Below, piece by piece: positions 53,024 to 60,751 of a DNA stretch of 64,000 nt. The position numbers were made by a program, and so were the translations under genes. Every line of letters starts with the position of its first letter. Position 1 is the first letter of the stretch. Under the pieces are notes generated by a model, which was not told the origin of the DNA, searched no databases, and saw only the letters and a list, made by a program, of their open reading frames with translations. This DNA is from SIG607 sp045648445 (GTDB lineage: Bacteria; Bacillota; Clostridia; Oscillospirales; Acutalibacteraceae), in NCBI GenBank assembly GCA_045648445.1, contig JAZRNY010000023.1, positions 1 to 64,000 of the forward strand, read 5' to 3'.

Positions 53024-53476
53024 TTAGCCGGGAATTCCTTCCCTGCTTAGCATTGTTAGATTTGACGTAATAGACTCAAGCGCCTTATAAAAAATATTTC
53101 TCGTTTCTTCATCAAGGTCTTTGCCTGCGAGTTCTACCGCTTTACTTGCACGAAGACTTACTTGCTCTGCAGCATTTTTTCCTTCCTCTGTAAGAACCCA
53201 AAGTCCACGATAAAGACTTCCGCCTACATCCTTTTTACACGCAAGTCCTTTTTCTTCGAGGATAGCAATCATACGTGATGCATCGGATTTGTCTTTGCCG
53301 CTAACATCACAAAGTTTAGGCACAGTGATACCATCAGGATATTTATACATAGTGGTAAGATATGTGGCGTGAGGGCTCTTCAATCCGTATTTTGCAAGTT
53401 CTTCCGAAGCTAACTTTCGCCAGCAACGGGAAATCTCAGCCAAAGCATAAGAAAAACGTTCGAATCTATCTAACAT
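53024..53476 (-). CDS. MarR family transcriptional regulator
   Basis: A 150-aa winged-helix protein. YLTTMYKYPDGITVPKLCDV covers the first helices; the wing region has GLACKKDVGGSLYRGLWVLT. MarR proteins that control fatty-acid genes (FabT-like) are known in Firmicutes, which fits the lipid genes beside it, but the ligand is unknown. First gene of the cassette; a palindrome overlaps its transcription start. Confidence 0.88.
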   Translation of the reverse strand: MLDRFERFSYALAEISRCWRKLASEELAKYGLKSPHATYLTTMYKYPDGITVPKLCDVSGKDKSDASRMIAILEEKGLACKKDVGGSLYRGLWVLTEEGKNAAEQVSLRASKAVELAGKDLDEETRNIFYKALESITSNLTMLSREGIPG

Positions 53477-53501
53477 AAATAAATACTCCTTATAAAATCA
53501 A

Positions 53502-53521
53502 AAAGTTGAAATTACAACTTT
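53502..53521. promoter_or_regulatory. MarR-type operator upstream of the cassette
   Basis: AAAGTTG-N6-CAACTTT, a perfect 7-bp inverted repeat over the predicted start of transcription, spacing and symmetry typical of MarR sites. Probably bound by the adjacent regulator. Confidence 0.62.
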
Positions 53522-53524
53522 TAT

Positions 53525-53553
53525 AGCATATCACAAAGATGTTGAGATGTCAA
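53525..53553 (-). promoter_or_regulatory. Sigma-A promoter of the MarR-DegV-GtrA-HTH unit
   Basis: Minus-strand TTGACA (53548-53553), 17-bp spacer, TATGCT (53525-53530). Confidence 0.65.
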
Positions 53554-53592
53554 CTTGTTTGTGGTAAAAATGTAAAACCAAATTATACTTAC

Positions 53593-53671
53593 AATTCAAT
53601 CATTCCGGCTGACTACAAAAGCCGAAGGGAGACAACTTCCTTACGGAGTGTCTCCCTTGGAACCTTTTTTT
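53593..53671 (-). repeat. Right hairpin repeat (R) bounding the lipid cassette
   Basis: On the minus strand it begins AAAAAAAGGTTCC, then a 10-bp stem AAGGGAGACA/TGTCTCCCTT around a loop with CTCCGTAAGGAAG, then a tail with GAATGATTGA. It is the inverted counterpart of L: outer 13 bp identical, loop 12 of 13 identical, stem sequences different but both perfectly paired. On the plus strand it ends in GGAACCTTTTTTT, an outward terminator. Confidence 0.65.
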
Positions 53672-53674
53672 ATT

Positions 53675-54592
53675 TTAATTTTTATTGATTTTCTTTGCGG
53701 GGATTTGAGAAATGATTATAGCGCAGAACATTATAATGCAGCCTATAATTTCCTTTTTAGTCATTATATCGCCGAAAATTGCTCCGCCCACGGCAGCGAA
53801 AACCGATTCAAAACTCATGGCAATAGACGATACCGTAGAATTTTCGCATTGTTGCTGACCGATTATCTGCAGAGTATAGGCAACGCCGCTACTCATAATA
53901 CCAAGATACAAAATAGGGCCTATTCCCTTTATAATATTTTCTATAGTGGGTGTTTCAAATATAAACATTAAAACGGTTGAAAGAACAGCGCAAACAAAAA
54001 ACTGAATACAGGAAAGTTTTACTCCGTCAACGTTTTGTCCCAAAGTATCAACGCATATAATGTGAAGGGCAAAAGCAACTGCGCAAATAAGAACTATACT
54101 GTCACCGCCGTAAACTCCGCTTATTCCGTTTGCAAAACACAAGAAATAAAGGCCGACTATTGCTATAACAACGGCAACAAGCACCGTAAAAGAAGGACGT
54201 TTTTTTAGAAAAATACTAAAAATCGGAACAAAAAGAATATACATAGCAGTCAAAAATCCCGAACGCGCGCTTGCGGCGGCTTCTACAGGATAAGCGGCAA
54301 TACCGAACTGCTGAAAGTTAGCGGCAATACACAAAAACGTACCGCATATAATACCGGTAACAATCAAGGTTTTTCTATCTTTTTTATTAGTGGGAATTAA
54401 AGGTTGCTTTTTGATTTTTGAAACCACAAAGGACAAAAGCAGAAGCGCAAAACCGCCCACGTATGAACGCATAGCGTTAAGGGTAAATGGTTGTACTATG
54501 TCAGAAACTTTATCTTGTGAAACAAAAGCAAATCCCCATATTACCGAAGCCAAAAGAAGTATAAGGCATCCCTTTAAGTTTTTAAATTTCAT
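53675..54592 (-). CDS. EamA/DMT family transporter
   Basis: A 305-aa membrane protein with ten hydrophobic segments in two EamA repeats (ILLLASVIWGFAFVSQ near 9; MSSGVAYTLQIIGQQ near 235). The family exports amino acids, purines or other small metabolites; the substrate cannot be assigned. ATG 54592 is preferred to a GTG three codons upstream because GTGAGTG precedes it. It stands alone and its stop lies four bases from repeat R. Confidence 0.84.
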   Translation of the reverse strand: MKFKNLKGCLILLLASVIWGFAFVSQDKVSDIVQPFTLNAMRSYVGGFALLLLSFVVSKIKKQPLIPTNKKDRKTLIVTGIICGTFLCIAANFQQFGIAAYPVEAAASARSGFLTAMYILFVPIFSIFLKKRPSFTVLVAVVIAIVGLYFLCFANGISGVYGGDSIVLICAVAFALHIICVDTLGQNVDGVKLSCIQFFVCAVLSTVLMFIFETPTIENIIKGIGPILYLGIMSSGVAYTLQIIGQQQCENSTVSSIAMSFESVFAAVGGAIFGDIMTKKEIIGCIIMFCAIIISQIPAKKINKN

Positions 54593-54710
54593 AATTTTCA
54601 CTCACATTTTTATATACACTATTTTCTAAAAATATAGTATAGTTGTTATTTTTTAAAAAAGCAAGTAAAACAAATAATTTTTGTTAAAATCTTCTTTATA
54701 TAAATTTTAT

Positions 54711-54739
54711 TTGCTATTTTAAATATAGTGTGATACAAT
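54711..54739 (+). promoter_or_regulatory. Sigma-A promoter of the small membrane protein gene
   Basis: TTGCTA (54711-54716), 17-bp spacer, TACAAT (54734-54739), then ribosome site GAGGAGA before the ATG at 54778. Confidence 0.65.
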
Positions 54740-54777
54740 GTATAGGCTAAAGTTCGTTTTGAGGAGACAATAATAAA

Positions 54778-55386
54778 ATGGACAAATTTAAAAGAAAGAA
54801 AAACCGCGCAAAAAAAGCACTAAAAAACAGTTCTAACCTTGCAGGATTTTATACTTTGTGTTTCGGATATTTATTTATCATTGCCGAAATAACCTATAAA
54901 ATAAAGGTTCTGCACGAGATTTGTACTTGGGAAGTTGTTTTCTTGTTCCTTATTCCCGCTGTTTACGGAATTTTCATTAAACTGTTTTCAAAAAGTGAAA
55001 TTCCCCTTGATATGAAAGGTGAACCGTTGCCTATAGGGAATGACAAAAGCGACAAAAAACAGCGCAACAAATTCTATCGCTTAAATGCTTTTATTTACGC
55101 TCTTATATTTGCAATAGTTTTAGCAATAGGTTTTTTAAGCAGTTCACAGGTAAGCAACGTAAATATTGCTTCCGAACTTCTTTTTGATAAAGAACTACCA
55201 AATTTCCTTTTTGGTGTAATCTTTTCAGCAATTCTTTTCCCCATAGTGTATCTTGCAATTTATATGGTGGAATACGTATGGTACGAGTATAAAATTTCTC
55301 AGTACAAACTTTTAGTATTAATACGTCAAGAAGCCGCACAGGCAGAAAAAGAAAATTCTGACGAAACAGAAGAAATAACCATTTAA
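54778..55386 (+). CDS. Conserved membrane protein of unknown function
   Basis: A 202-aa protein. A very basic N-terminus (MDKFKRKKNRAKKALKNS) precedes four hydrophobic segments at about 22-42, 50-68, 103-122 and 142-165, and the C-terminus is acidic. No family motif is recognised. It is a single-gene unit with its own promoter and terminator, convergent with the LCP gene. Confidence 0.7.
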   Translation: MDKFKRKKNRAKKALKNSSNLAGFYTLCFGYLFIIAEITYKIKVLHEICTWEVVFLFLIPAVYGIFIKLFSKSEIPLDMKGEPLPIGNDKSDKKQRNKFYRLNAFIYALIFAIVLAIGFLSSSQVSNVNIASELLFDKELPNFLFGVIFSAILFPIVYLAIYMVEYVWYEYKISQYKLLVLIRQEAAQAEKENSDETEEITI

Positions 55387-55389
55387 AAG

Positions 55390-55419
55390 AAAAAACTTGG
55401 AGTCGCCTCCAAGTTTTTT
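55390..55419. terminator. Bidirectional terminator between convergent genes
   Basis: Stem AAAAACTTGGAG/CTCCAAGTTTTT with loop TCGC and U/A tails both ways; the LCP stop lies at its edge. Confidence 0.85.
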
Positions 55420-56461
55420 ATTGTTCAACGTAATAAAGTTTTAATACAGTTTCAAAAAGACTTTCTTCATTCGGGTAAAATTCTGCGTAACCGCTTTCAC
55501 CTTTTATTTGTTCGCCTTTAAGCGAAATAAACTGAAGTGAGGCGGTTTTTTTACTGCCTACTACACTTGTAGCAAGATAACCTATTTTACCTGCATCAAG
55601 ATTTGTAACGGCATTTTTTTGCACTTTATTATAAAGTTTTACAGGGAAAGTAATATCGCCTTTGGTTTTTTCTATAACTGCGCGTGAATATTTACTAATA
55701 TAATCAAGTTGTCGTTCCATACGATAATAACTTGCATCGGCAGTTTCCTGATTTCTTGTTTGCAAATACGAAAAAACGTTACTAGAGTAAAGGTTTACGG
55801 GAACATCCTTATAATAGGTTATACCGTTTACGGTTAAGGTTTCATTCGGCACAACCGTTACGGTGCCCACCGCATTATGCAATTTTGAAATCGCCTTTGA
55901 ATCTATGGCAAAATAGGAATTAATAGGCATACCGTATAAAAGTTTTGAAACGCTGTTTACGGTATTTTCACAACTTTTTTCTTTACCGTCACCGTAAGCA
56001 AAAGCAAGGCAAATTTGCTTTTTTTGCATACCTACGTAACTTCCGTTTTTTGAATATACGTCAACGTCGGTATAGGTATCTCTCGGTATTCCTGCTACGC
56101 AAGTTTTGCCATTTTCAACGTCAATAGCCAAAAGGTAAATTGCATCAGCGTGACCTGCATTGCCTACAATAGCGGTTGAGCCCGACATTTTCTTTTCGTT
56201 GTCAATGCCCATACACAGTATTGCTGTTATATTTTCGTTATATTTATAAACCTTACCTTTATAAACAACGGTATTATCTTCGTTAATTACTGCTTCTACA
56301 CCAATATCCGAAATAATTGCCCCGTCGTTTTTAAGCAACCCTTTCTTGCCCGAAAACCATAAATAACCCACAGTGCCGACGCTTATAAGAACTAAACTTA
56401 AAAAACAGCAAAGAATTATAACGCCTATTTTTCGAGATTTTTTATTTTGTGAGGGTGTCAT
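55418..56461 (-). CDS. LytR-CpsA-Psr (LCP) family protein
   Basis: A 347-aa membrane-anchored protein with a transmembrane helix at about 13-35. The LCP domain shows HADAIYLLAIDVENGK near 104 and GIPRDTYTDVD near 123, with conserved Asp and Arg residues that bind polyprenyl pyrophosphate. LCP enzymes attach wall polymers to peptidoglycan. Its start overlaps the sortase gene by 20 bases, so anchoring of protein and polymer is linked at this locus. Confidence 0.85.
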   Translation of the reverse strand: MTPSQNKKSRKIGVIILCCFLSLVLISVGTVGYLWFSGKKGLLKNDGAIISDIGVEAVINEDNTVVYKGKVYKYNENITAILCMGIDNEKKMSGSTAIVGNAGHADAIYLLAIDVENGKTCVAGIPRDTYTDVDVYSKNGSYVGMQKKQICLAFAYGDGKEKSCENTVNSVSKLLYGMPINSYFAIDSKAISKLHNAVGTVTVVPNETLTVNGITYYKDVPVNLYSSNVFSYLQTRNQETADASYYRMERQLDYISKYSRAVIEKTKGDITFPVKLYNKVQKNAVTNLDAGKIGYLATSVVGSKKTASLQFISLKGEQIKGESGYAEFYPNEESLFETVLKLYYVEQ

Positions 56462-57200
56462 CAGTTAATACCCCCTGAACAAGATACCTGTAATTATCAT
56501 TGGTGATACAGGTGCTAAGAGTTATAATTTTATCATCAGCCGTTACGTTAACGTCTTTTCTGACGTTAACTATAGTCGATTTTGGATTTTTGGTCATTTC
56601 AATATAATCGGCAAAAACCTGTTTATCGCTGAAATCAAAGGAATAAAGAATATGACGGTTATCATATCGATATGCCGAGTAAATAGTATAGGTCAAAATA
56701 TGTCCCGGTGTATAAATATAAATATACTGGTTTTCATTAAAAAAACTTGCTTTTCTGAAAGAATGAAGCGAAGCAAACATAGAACCGTTATTCATATTAT
56801 GACCGTAAAGAATGGTGTTAGGGTCGGTAAAATCATCGGTGTTATACATTTGCGAATAAATAGAGCCTGCAAATTTATATTTGCCGTTTTCATCGTGATT
56901 AAGATAAAAATCTTCAGGTTTATCGTTACTTCTGAGTACGGGATAATCAACCTTTGTTCCCGGAACCTTTATCCACGCGTATATATCGGGATTATTTTCT
57001 TGAAGGGTTTTAAAATCAATAGGATTGTCAACCAATTCCGGTTCCGGTTGGCTTTCATTCAAATCAGTTTCAGGCTGACTGACAGTCGGCGGTTTATCAT
57101 TACCGGAAAGCAGAGGAGGAATTACGTAAGCGCAAAAACTTATAGAAGCAATGGCAAAAATCACTATACATACTATAAGAACAGTTTTTTTGTTTTTCAT
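56442..57200 (-). CDS. srtB: Class B sortase
   Basis: Membrane transpeptidase of 252 aa that joins surface proteins to peptidoglycan. N-terminal helix 7-26; catalytic His134 (ILYGHNMNNGS), Cys231 (ITLSTCITND) and Arg239 (YRYL). Overall layout matches class B. The gene after it (LCP) overlaps; the gene upstream (57307-57885) encodes a probable substrate with a variant sorting signal. Confidence 0.92.
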   Translation of the reverse strand: MKNKKTVLIVCIVIFAIASISFCAYVIPPLLSGNDKPPTVSQPETDLNESQPEPELVDNPIDFKTLQENNPDIYAWIKVPGTKVDYPVLRSNDKPEDFYLNHDENGKYKFAGSIYSQMYNTDDFTDPNTILYGHNMNNGSMFASLHSFRKASFFNENQYIYIYTPGHILTYTIYSAYRYDNRHILYSFDFSDKQVFADYIEMTKNPKSTIVNVRKDVNVTADDKIITLSTCITNDNYRYLVQGVLTDDTLTK

Positions 57201-57229
57201 AATAATCCTCCTTTGCTTTTAGTATATAC

Positions 57230-57259
57230 AGTTTAACACATTTATATATCCATTGTCAA
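57230..57259 (-). promoter_or_regulatory. Sigma-A promoter of srtB-LCP
   Basis: Minus-strand TTGACA (57254-57259), 18-bp spacer, TAAACT (57230-57235), then ribosome site AAAGGAGGA. Confidence 0.68.
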
Positions 57260-57263
57260 ACAA

Positions 57264-57293
57264 CAAAAAATACCTCCCGAAAATCGGGAGGTA
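57264..57293 (-). terminator. Terminator of the surface protein gene
   Basis: Stem TACCTCCCGA/TCGGGAGGTA with a 3-nt loop and T6 tail on the minus strand, 14 bases after the stop. Confidence 0.85.
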
Positions 57294-57306
57294 AAGTTTT
57301 TAAAAA

Positions 57307-57885
57307 TTAGTTAGCGCGTTTTGCAATCATAAGTGCAGATGCACCGGAAAGAACTGCAAGTGCAAGGAGAAGTCCTGCAACTGCCATGCTGAAGTCAGCA
57401 GTAGGAGGAGAAATGGGTTTGTCGGAACCGGGAACCTTGATTTCTACATCAACGCCATCATAAAGTTCAGAAACCATAACGCCGTCTTTAAGGGGTTTGA
57501 TTTCAACCTTAAGATAATCGTTATTTACAGCAACAACTTTGCCGTTTTCAATTTTGTAATCAACGCCTTCTTTTGCTTCGCTGCCGTCAGGCTTTCTTAC
57601 GCTTTCAATCTTAAAATCTTCGTCAACTTTAGCATTGGAACCATCTTTTTTGTAAAAGCCCCAACCTTCGAACTTGATTTCATCGTTTTCAACAGGAACA
57701 AGTTCGAGTGTGCCGTCTTCTTGAACGATAACCTTTTCGGCTACTTCGGAGTTTTCACCGGTATTGGTTCTGTTAACTATAACTTCATAGTAAACTGTTC
57801 CGTTAGGGCTCTTTAATGCTAAAGCAGAAACGGAAAAAGAAAGAACAAGAATTAATGTTAACATAATAGCGAGTATTTTTTTCAT
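57307..57885 (-). CDS. Secreted surface protein, probable sortase substrate
   Basis: A 192-aa protein with signal peptide (MKKILAIMLTLILVLSFSVSA), a beta-rich acidic middle and a cell-wall-sorting-like C-terminus: SPPTAD at 159-164, a hydrophobic helix 166-188 and the tail AKRAN. The pentapeptide differs from LPxTG and NPQTN. It is directly upstream of the class B sortase gene, which suggests that enzyme recognises it. No catalytic domain is visible. Confidence 0.78.
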   Translation of the reverse strand: MKKILAIMLTLILVLSFSVSALALKSPNGTVYYEVIVNRTNTGENSEVAEKVIVQEDGTLELVPVENDEIKFEGWGFYKKDGSNAKVDEDFKIESVRKPDGSEAKEGVDYKIENGKVVAVNNDYLKVEIKPLKDGVMVSELYDGVDVEIKVPGSDKPISPPTADFSMAVAGLLLALAVLSGASALMIAKRAN

Positions 57886-57928
57886 TATTTATTCCTCCAA
57901 AATGCTAGAGATATTCTTAGACATTAGT

Positions 57929-57957
57929 ATTATATCACCAAAGTTTCAAATTGTAAA
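57929..57957 (-). promoter_or_regulatory. Sigma-A promoter of the surface protein gene
   Basis: Minus-strand TTTACA (57952-57957), 17-bp spacer, TATAAT (57929-57934). Confidence 0.7.
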
Positions 57958-57986
57958 GTCTTTTTTTACTTTTTTATTTTTTTAAG

Positions 57987-58014
57987 TTGACTTATTTTCA
58001 GCATCGAATATAAT
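57987..58014 (+). promoter_or_regulatory. Sigma-A promoter of birA
   Basis: TTGACT (57987-57992), 16-bp spacer, TATAAT (58009-58014), then ribosome site AAAGGTGG before the ATG. Confidence 0.72.
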
Positions 58015-58037
58015 TAAATCACAAAGGTGGTTAACTT

Positions 58038-58814
58038 ATGGAAAACAAGTTGTTAAATATTTTAAACAAAGAGTTAAAATTTGACATAAACACGGTAATT
58101 TTAGAAGAAGTTTCTTCTACAAACGATTACTGCAAAGAACTTTCTAAAAGAACAAAAGAAGACGCTATTGTTATTGCCCTTTCTCAAACAAACGGCAAAG
58201 GCAGACTTGGCAGAAATTTCTTTTCGCCTAAAGACAGCGGAATATATATAAGTTTTTTGCTTCATCCTTCCCTTAATGCTGAGCAATGCGCAAAAATCAC
58301 CACCGCCGCCGCTGTTGCCGCCAGTGAAAGTATTGACGCGGTTTCTAACAAAAAAACATATATAAAATGGGTAAACGACATTTACCTTGAAAACAAAAAG
58401 GTTGCAGGAATTTTAACCGAGGCCGGTTTTTCCGGCAACAATGAAAAGGTTGAATACGCAATAATGGGAATCGGCGTAAATCTTTTTGACCCAAAAGGCT
58501 ATTTCCCCGACGATATTAAAGAAAAAGCGGGAAGCGTTTTCGGACAACTTTTACCGTCTGCCGAAATAACGGTGAAATTTATAAAAGAATTTGTTAAACG
58601 TTTTTTTGACATATACGCAATTTTACCCGACACTTTATATATGGCAAATTACAAAAGCCGTTCTATGTTAATAGGAAAAAATGTTTCGTTTATTAAAGAT
58701 TCTCAAAAAATCAACGGTTTTGTTTTAGGAATAGACGACGATGCAGGACTTTTACTTGCCACCGACAAAGGCAGTATAACCTTAAAAGCGGGAGAAGTAA
58801 GCCTTAATATATAA
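58038..58814 (+). CDS. birA: Biotin-[acetyl-CoA-carboxylase] ligase
   Basis: Attaches biotin to carboxylase biotin domains through biotinyl-AMP. The 258-aa protein has EEVSSTNDYCKEL near 21, the biotin loop GKGRLGRNFFSP near 54 and KWVNDIYLENKKVAGIL near 112, then a small C-terminal SH3-like domain. It lacks the N-terminal HTH of regulatory BirA, so it is a class I enzyme without repressor function. Confidence 0.93.
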   Translation: MENKLLNILNKELKFDINTVILEEVSSTNDYCKELSKRTKEDAIVIALSQTNGKGRLGRNFFSPKDSGIYISFLLHPSLNAEQCAKITTAAAVAASESIDAVSNKKTYIKWVNDIYLENKKVAGILTEAGFSGNNEKVEYAIMGIGVNLFDPKGYFPDDIKEKAGSVFGQLLPSAEITVKFIKEFVKRFFDIYAILPDTLYMANYKSRSMLIGKNVSFIKDSQKINGFVLGIDDDAGLLLATDKGSITLKAGEVSLNI

Positions 58815-58853
58815 AAAAAAGACGCTCAAGAAAAAACTTGAGCGTTATTTTTA
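58815..58853. terminator. Bidirectional terminator between birA and rnhA
   Basis: Stem ACGCTCAAG/CTTGAGCGT with a 6-nt A loop and A/T tails on both sides, shared by the two convergent genes. Confidence 0.8.
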
Positions 58854-59291
58854 TATGTTTAAATTTTTGTAAAATGCTACTGCAAGAGCGTCGCAACGCT
58901 CATTTTCGGGATGTCCGTTGTGACCTTTAACCCAATTTATAGTTACCTCGTGCTTTTCAAAAAGTTCCAGAATTTCTTCCCATAAATCAACGTTTAAAGC
59001 AGGTTTTTTATCAGCCTTTCTCCAACCGTTTTTCTTCCAAGACTGCGCCCAACCAAGACCAATTCCGTCTGAAAGGTATTTTGAATCGGTGGTCAACACC
59101 ACATTGCACGGTTCCTTTAAAGCGCGAAGTGCCATTATAGCGGCGGTAAGTTCCATTCGGTTATTGGTGGTTTCTTTTTCGCCGCCTGAAAGTTCCTTTT
59201 CCTTTCCGTTAAAGCGCAATATTGCCCCCCAACCACCGGGACCGGGATTTCCCGAACAGGCGCCGTCGGTAAAAATTTCAACTGTTTTCAT
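58851..59291 (-). CDS. rnhA: Ribonuclease HI
   Basis: Degrades the RNA strand of RNA-DNA hybrids. 146 aa with the four acidic active-site residues in FTDGACSGNPGPGGWG (Asp9), NNRMELTAAI (Glu47), TTDSKYLSDG (Asp69) and ERCDALAV (Asp near 134). It is 28 bases downstream of lexA and may share its transcript. Confidence 0.95.
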   Translation of the reverse strand: MKTVEIFTDGACSGNPGPGGWGAILRFNGKEKELSGGEKETTNNRMELTAAIMALRALKEPCNVVLTTDSKYLSDGIGLGWAQSWKKNGWRKADKKPALNVDLWEEILELFEKHEVTINWVKGHNGHPENERCDALAVAFYKNLNI

Positions 59292-59319
59292 AAAATAATC
59301 TCCAATTTTTCAGGACGTC

Positions 59320-59907
59320 TTAATATTTTCTGTAACTTCCTACAACCTTGCCGAGCACCGATGGGTTTTCGGGGTAAATGGGGTCAAAATCAGGATTTTC
59401 CGGCATAAAAATAATTTTGCCATCCTTTTTAAGAAGTCTTTTTACGGTAGCCTCGTCACCGTCCATACCGATAATTATATCACCGCTTTTATAGGCGGCA
59501 TTTTTATCGGCAACCACTATATCACCGTCAAGAATTCCTGCATCTTTCATTGAAAGTCCGACTACGCGTAATGCGAAAAGCCCGTCGGAATTATCAGCAG
59601 GATAGAGAATATAATCTTCAATTTGTTCGATTGCCAAAATTGGCTGACCTGCCGTTACTCTGCCAACAAGCGGAACCCTTGCGGTAGATACGCTGTCGGC
59701 AATTCTTATGGCGCGTGACGAATGACTGTCACGTATGATATATCCGTTTTCTTCAAGGGCATCAAGCACCGCGTGAACGGTAGAGGTGGATTTAATTTGA
59801 CAGGCTTTGCATATTTCTCTTACTGTAGGAGGCAGTCCGTTTGACATACTGGAAATCAGATAGCGATAAACCTTTTCCTGTCTTTCGTTAAGTTTAGCCT
59901 TTGCCAT
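59320..59907 (-). CDS. lexA: LexA repressor
   Basis: SOS repressor of 195 aa. The winged HTH occupies 1-65 (TVREICKACQIKSTSTVHAVL); the self-cleavage site is Ala86-Gly87 in GRVTAGQPI; catalytic Ser119 is in GLSMKDAGI and Lys156 in ATVKRLLK. DNA damage with RecA filaments should trigger cleavage. A degenerate box (GAACATTTATTC at 59921-59932) sits next to its ribosome site. Confidence 0.96.
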   Translation of the reverse strand: MAKAKLNERQEKVYRYLISSMSNGLPPTVREICKACQIKSTSTVHAVLDALEENGYIIRDSHSSRAIRIADSVSTARVPLVGRVTAGQPILAIEQIEDYILYPADNSDGLFALRVVGLSMKDAGILDGDIVVADKNAAYKSGDIIIGMDGDEATVKRLLKKDGKIIFMPENPDFDPIYPENPSVLGKVVGSYRKY

Positions 59908-59926
59908 TGTTTTTCCTCCCGAACAT

Positions 59927-60322
59927 TTATTCTTTATTCATCTTACCACATTTCTTTTTAACTTTCAAGAGTAAAACTTTAATAATTTCATAAGTCCCCA
60001 AACCAATAAGAATAATGGCAAATATTTTACCCAAAAGCCGTCCGCTGATAACAAGAGTTAAAAAATAACCTATAGCGGCGCCCACAACACCGAAAGCCGC
60101 TATGGGAAGTACCGTTTTCAACTCTATAATACCTTTTCTAAAATATATAATCACCGCTACAATACCTATTGGGATAAAAAACAAAAGATTTATTCCTTGG
60201 CTTAAAATCTGCGGTGTGTTTTCAAATACTCTTAAATATATAAGAAGCACTGCTCCGCCACCTAAACCCAAACCGCCTATTATGCCCGAAAGGAAACCTG
60301 CAACAAATTTTATAAACAGCAT
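59927..60322 (-). CDS. TauE/SafE (TSUP) half-permease B
   Basis: A 131-aa membrane protein with about four helices and the family motif GGLGLGGGAVLLIYL near residue 14. Full TSUP permeases are about 250 aa with two such repeats; here the halves are separate genes. The ATG at 60322 overlaps the stop of the first half (TAATG), so translation is coupled and a heterodimer is likely. Substrates of the family include sulfite, sulfonates and organic acids. Confidence 0.82.
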   Translation of the reverse strand: MLFIKFVAGFLSGIIGGLGLGGGAVLLIYLRVFENTPQILSQGINLLFFIPIGIVAVIIYFRKGIIELKTVLPIAAFGVVGAAIGYFLTLVISGRLLGKIFAIILIGLGTYEIIKVLLLKVKKKCGKMNKE

Positions 60323-60678
60323 TATCTCATCAACATCCTTATTCCTGCCCAAATCATAAAACCGCCGAACACGGCGCGTAATAAAACAGGTGAAATCTTT
60401 TTAAGCAACCACGTTGCAAAAATCGTACCCAACACGCCAAAAGGCATAAAAATCAGTGCATCCTTTAAATTGACGTATCCTTTCAGCATATAAACAACTG
60501 CGCTGAAAAGTGTTATGGGCAAAATGACCGCTACTGCATTTGCGTGGGATTGTTTGGTATCAAGGCCGCATTTTTTCAGCAGCGGTACCGCTATCATACC
60601 GCCGCCCGCGCCCAAAAGTCCGTTTACCAATCCGCAAAGCAACCCCAAACTATAATAAAGATATTTTTTCTTTTTCAT
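60322..60678 (-). CDS. TauE/SafE (TSUP) half-permease A
   Basis: A 118-aa membrane protein with about four helices and the first repeat motif GLLGAGGGMIAVPLLKK near 20. It is followed without gap by the second half. ATG 60678 is chosen because GGTGAT precedes it. The transported substrate is unknown and no sulfur genes are nearby. Confidence 0.82.
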   Translation of the reverse strand: MKKKKYLYYSLGLLCGLVNGLLGAGGGMIAVPLLKKCGLDTKQSHANAVAVILPITLFSAVVYMLKGYVNLKDALIFMPFGVLGTIFATWLLKKISPVLLRAVFGGFMIWAGIRMLMR

Positions 60679-60708
60679 ACTATCACCAAGCATAGTATTC
60701 CCATTTTA

Positions 60709-60747
60709 TAAAAAAAAGCAGAGAAAACTTTGAAGTTTTCTCTGCTT
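60709..60747 (-). terminator. Terminator of the zinc-ribbon gene unit
   Basis: A 16-bp stem AAAGCAGAGAAAACTT and its complement with a tiny loop, five bases past the stop at 60752, followed by a T run on the minus strand. Confidence 0.85.
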
Positions 60748-60751
60748 TACT

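Noticed and set aside
48583..53476. Base composition as proof that the cassette is foreign
   Set aside because: GC content counted by eye in sample stretches varies from about 30 to 52 percent inside and outside the cassette, so it gives no clear contrast.
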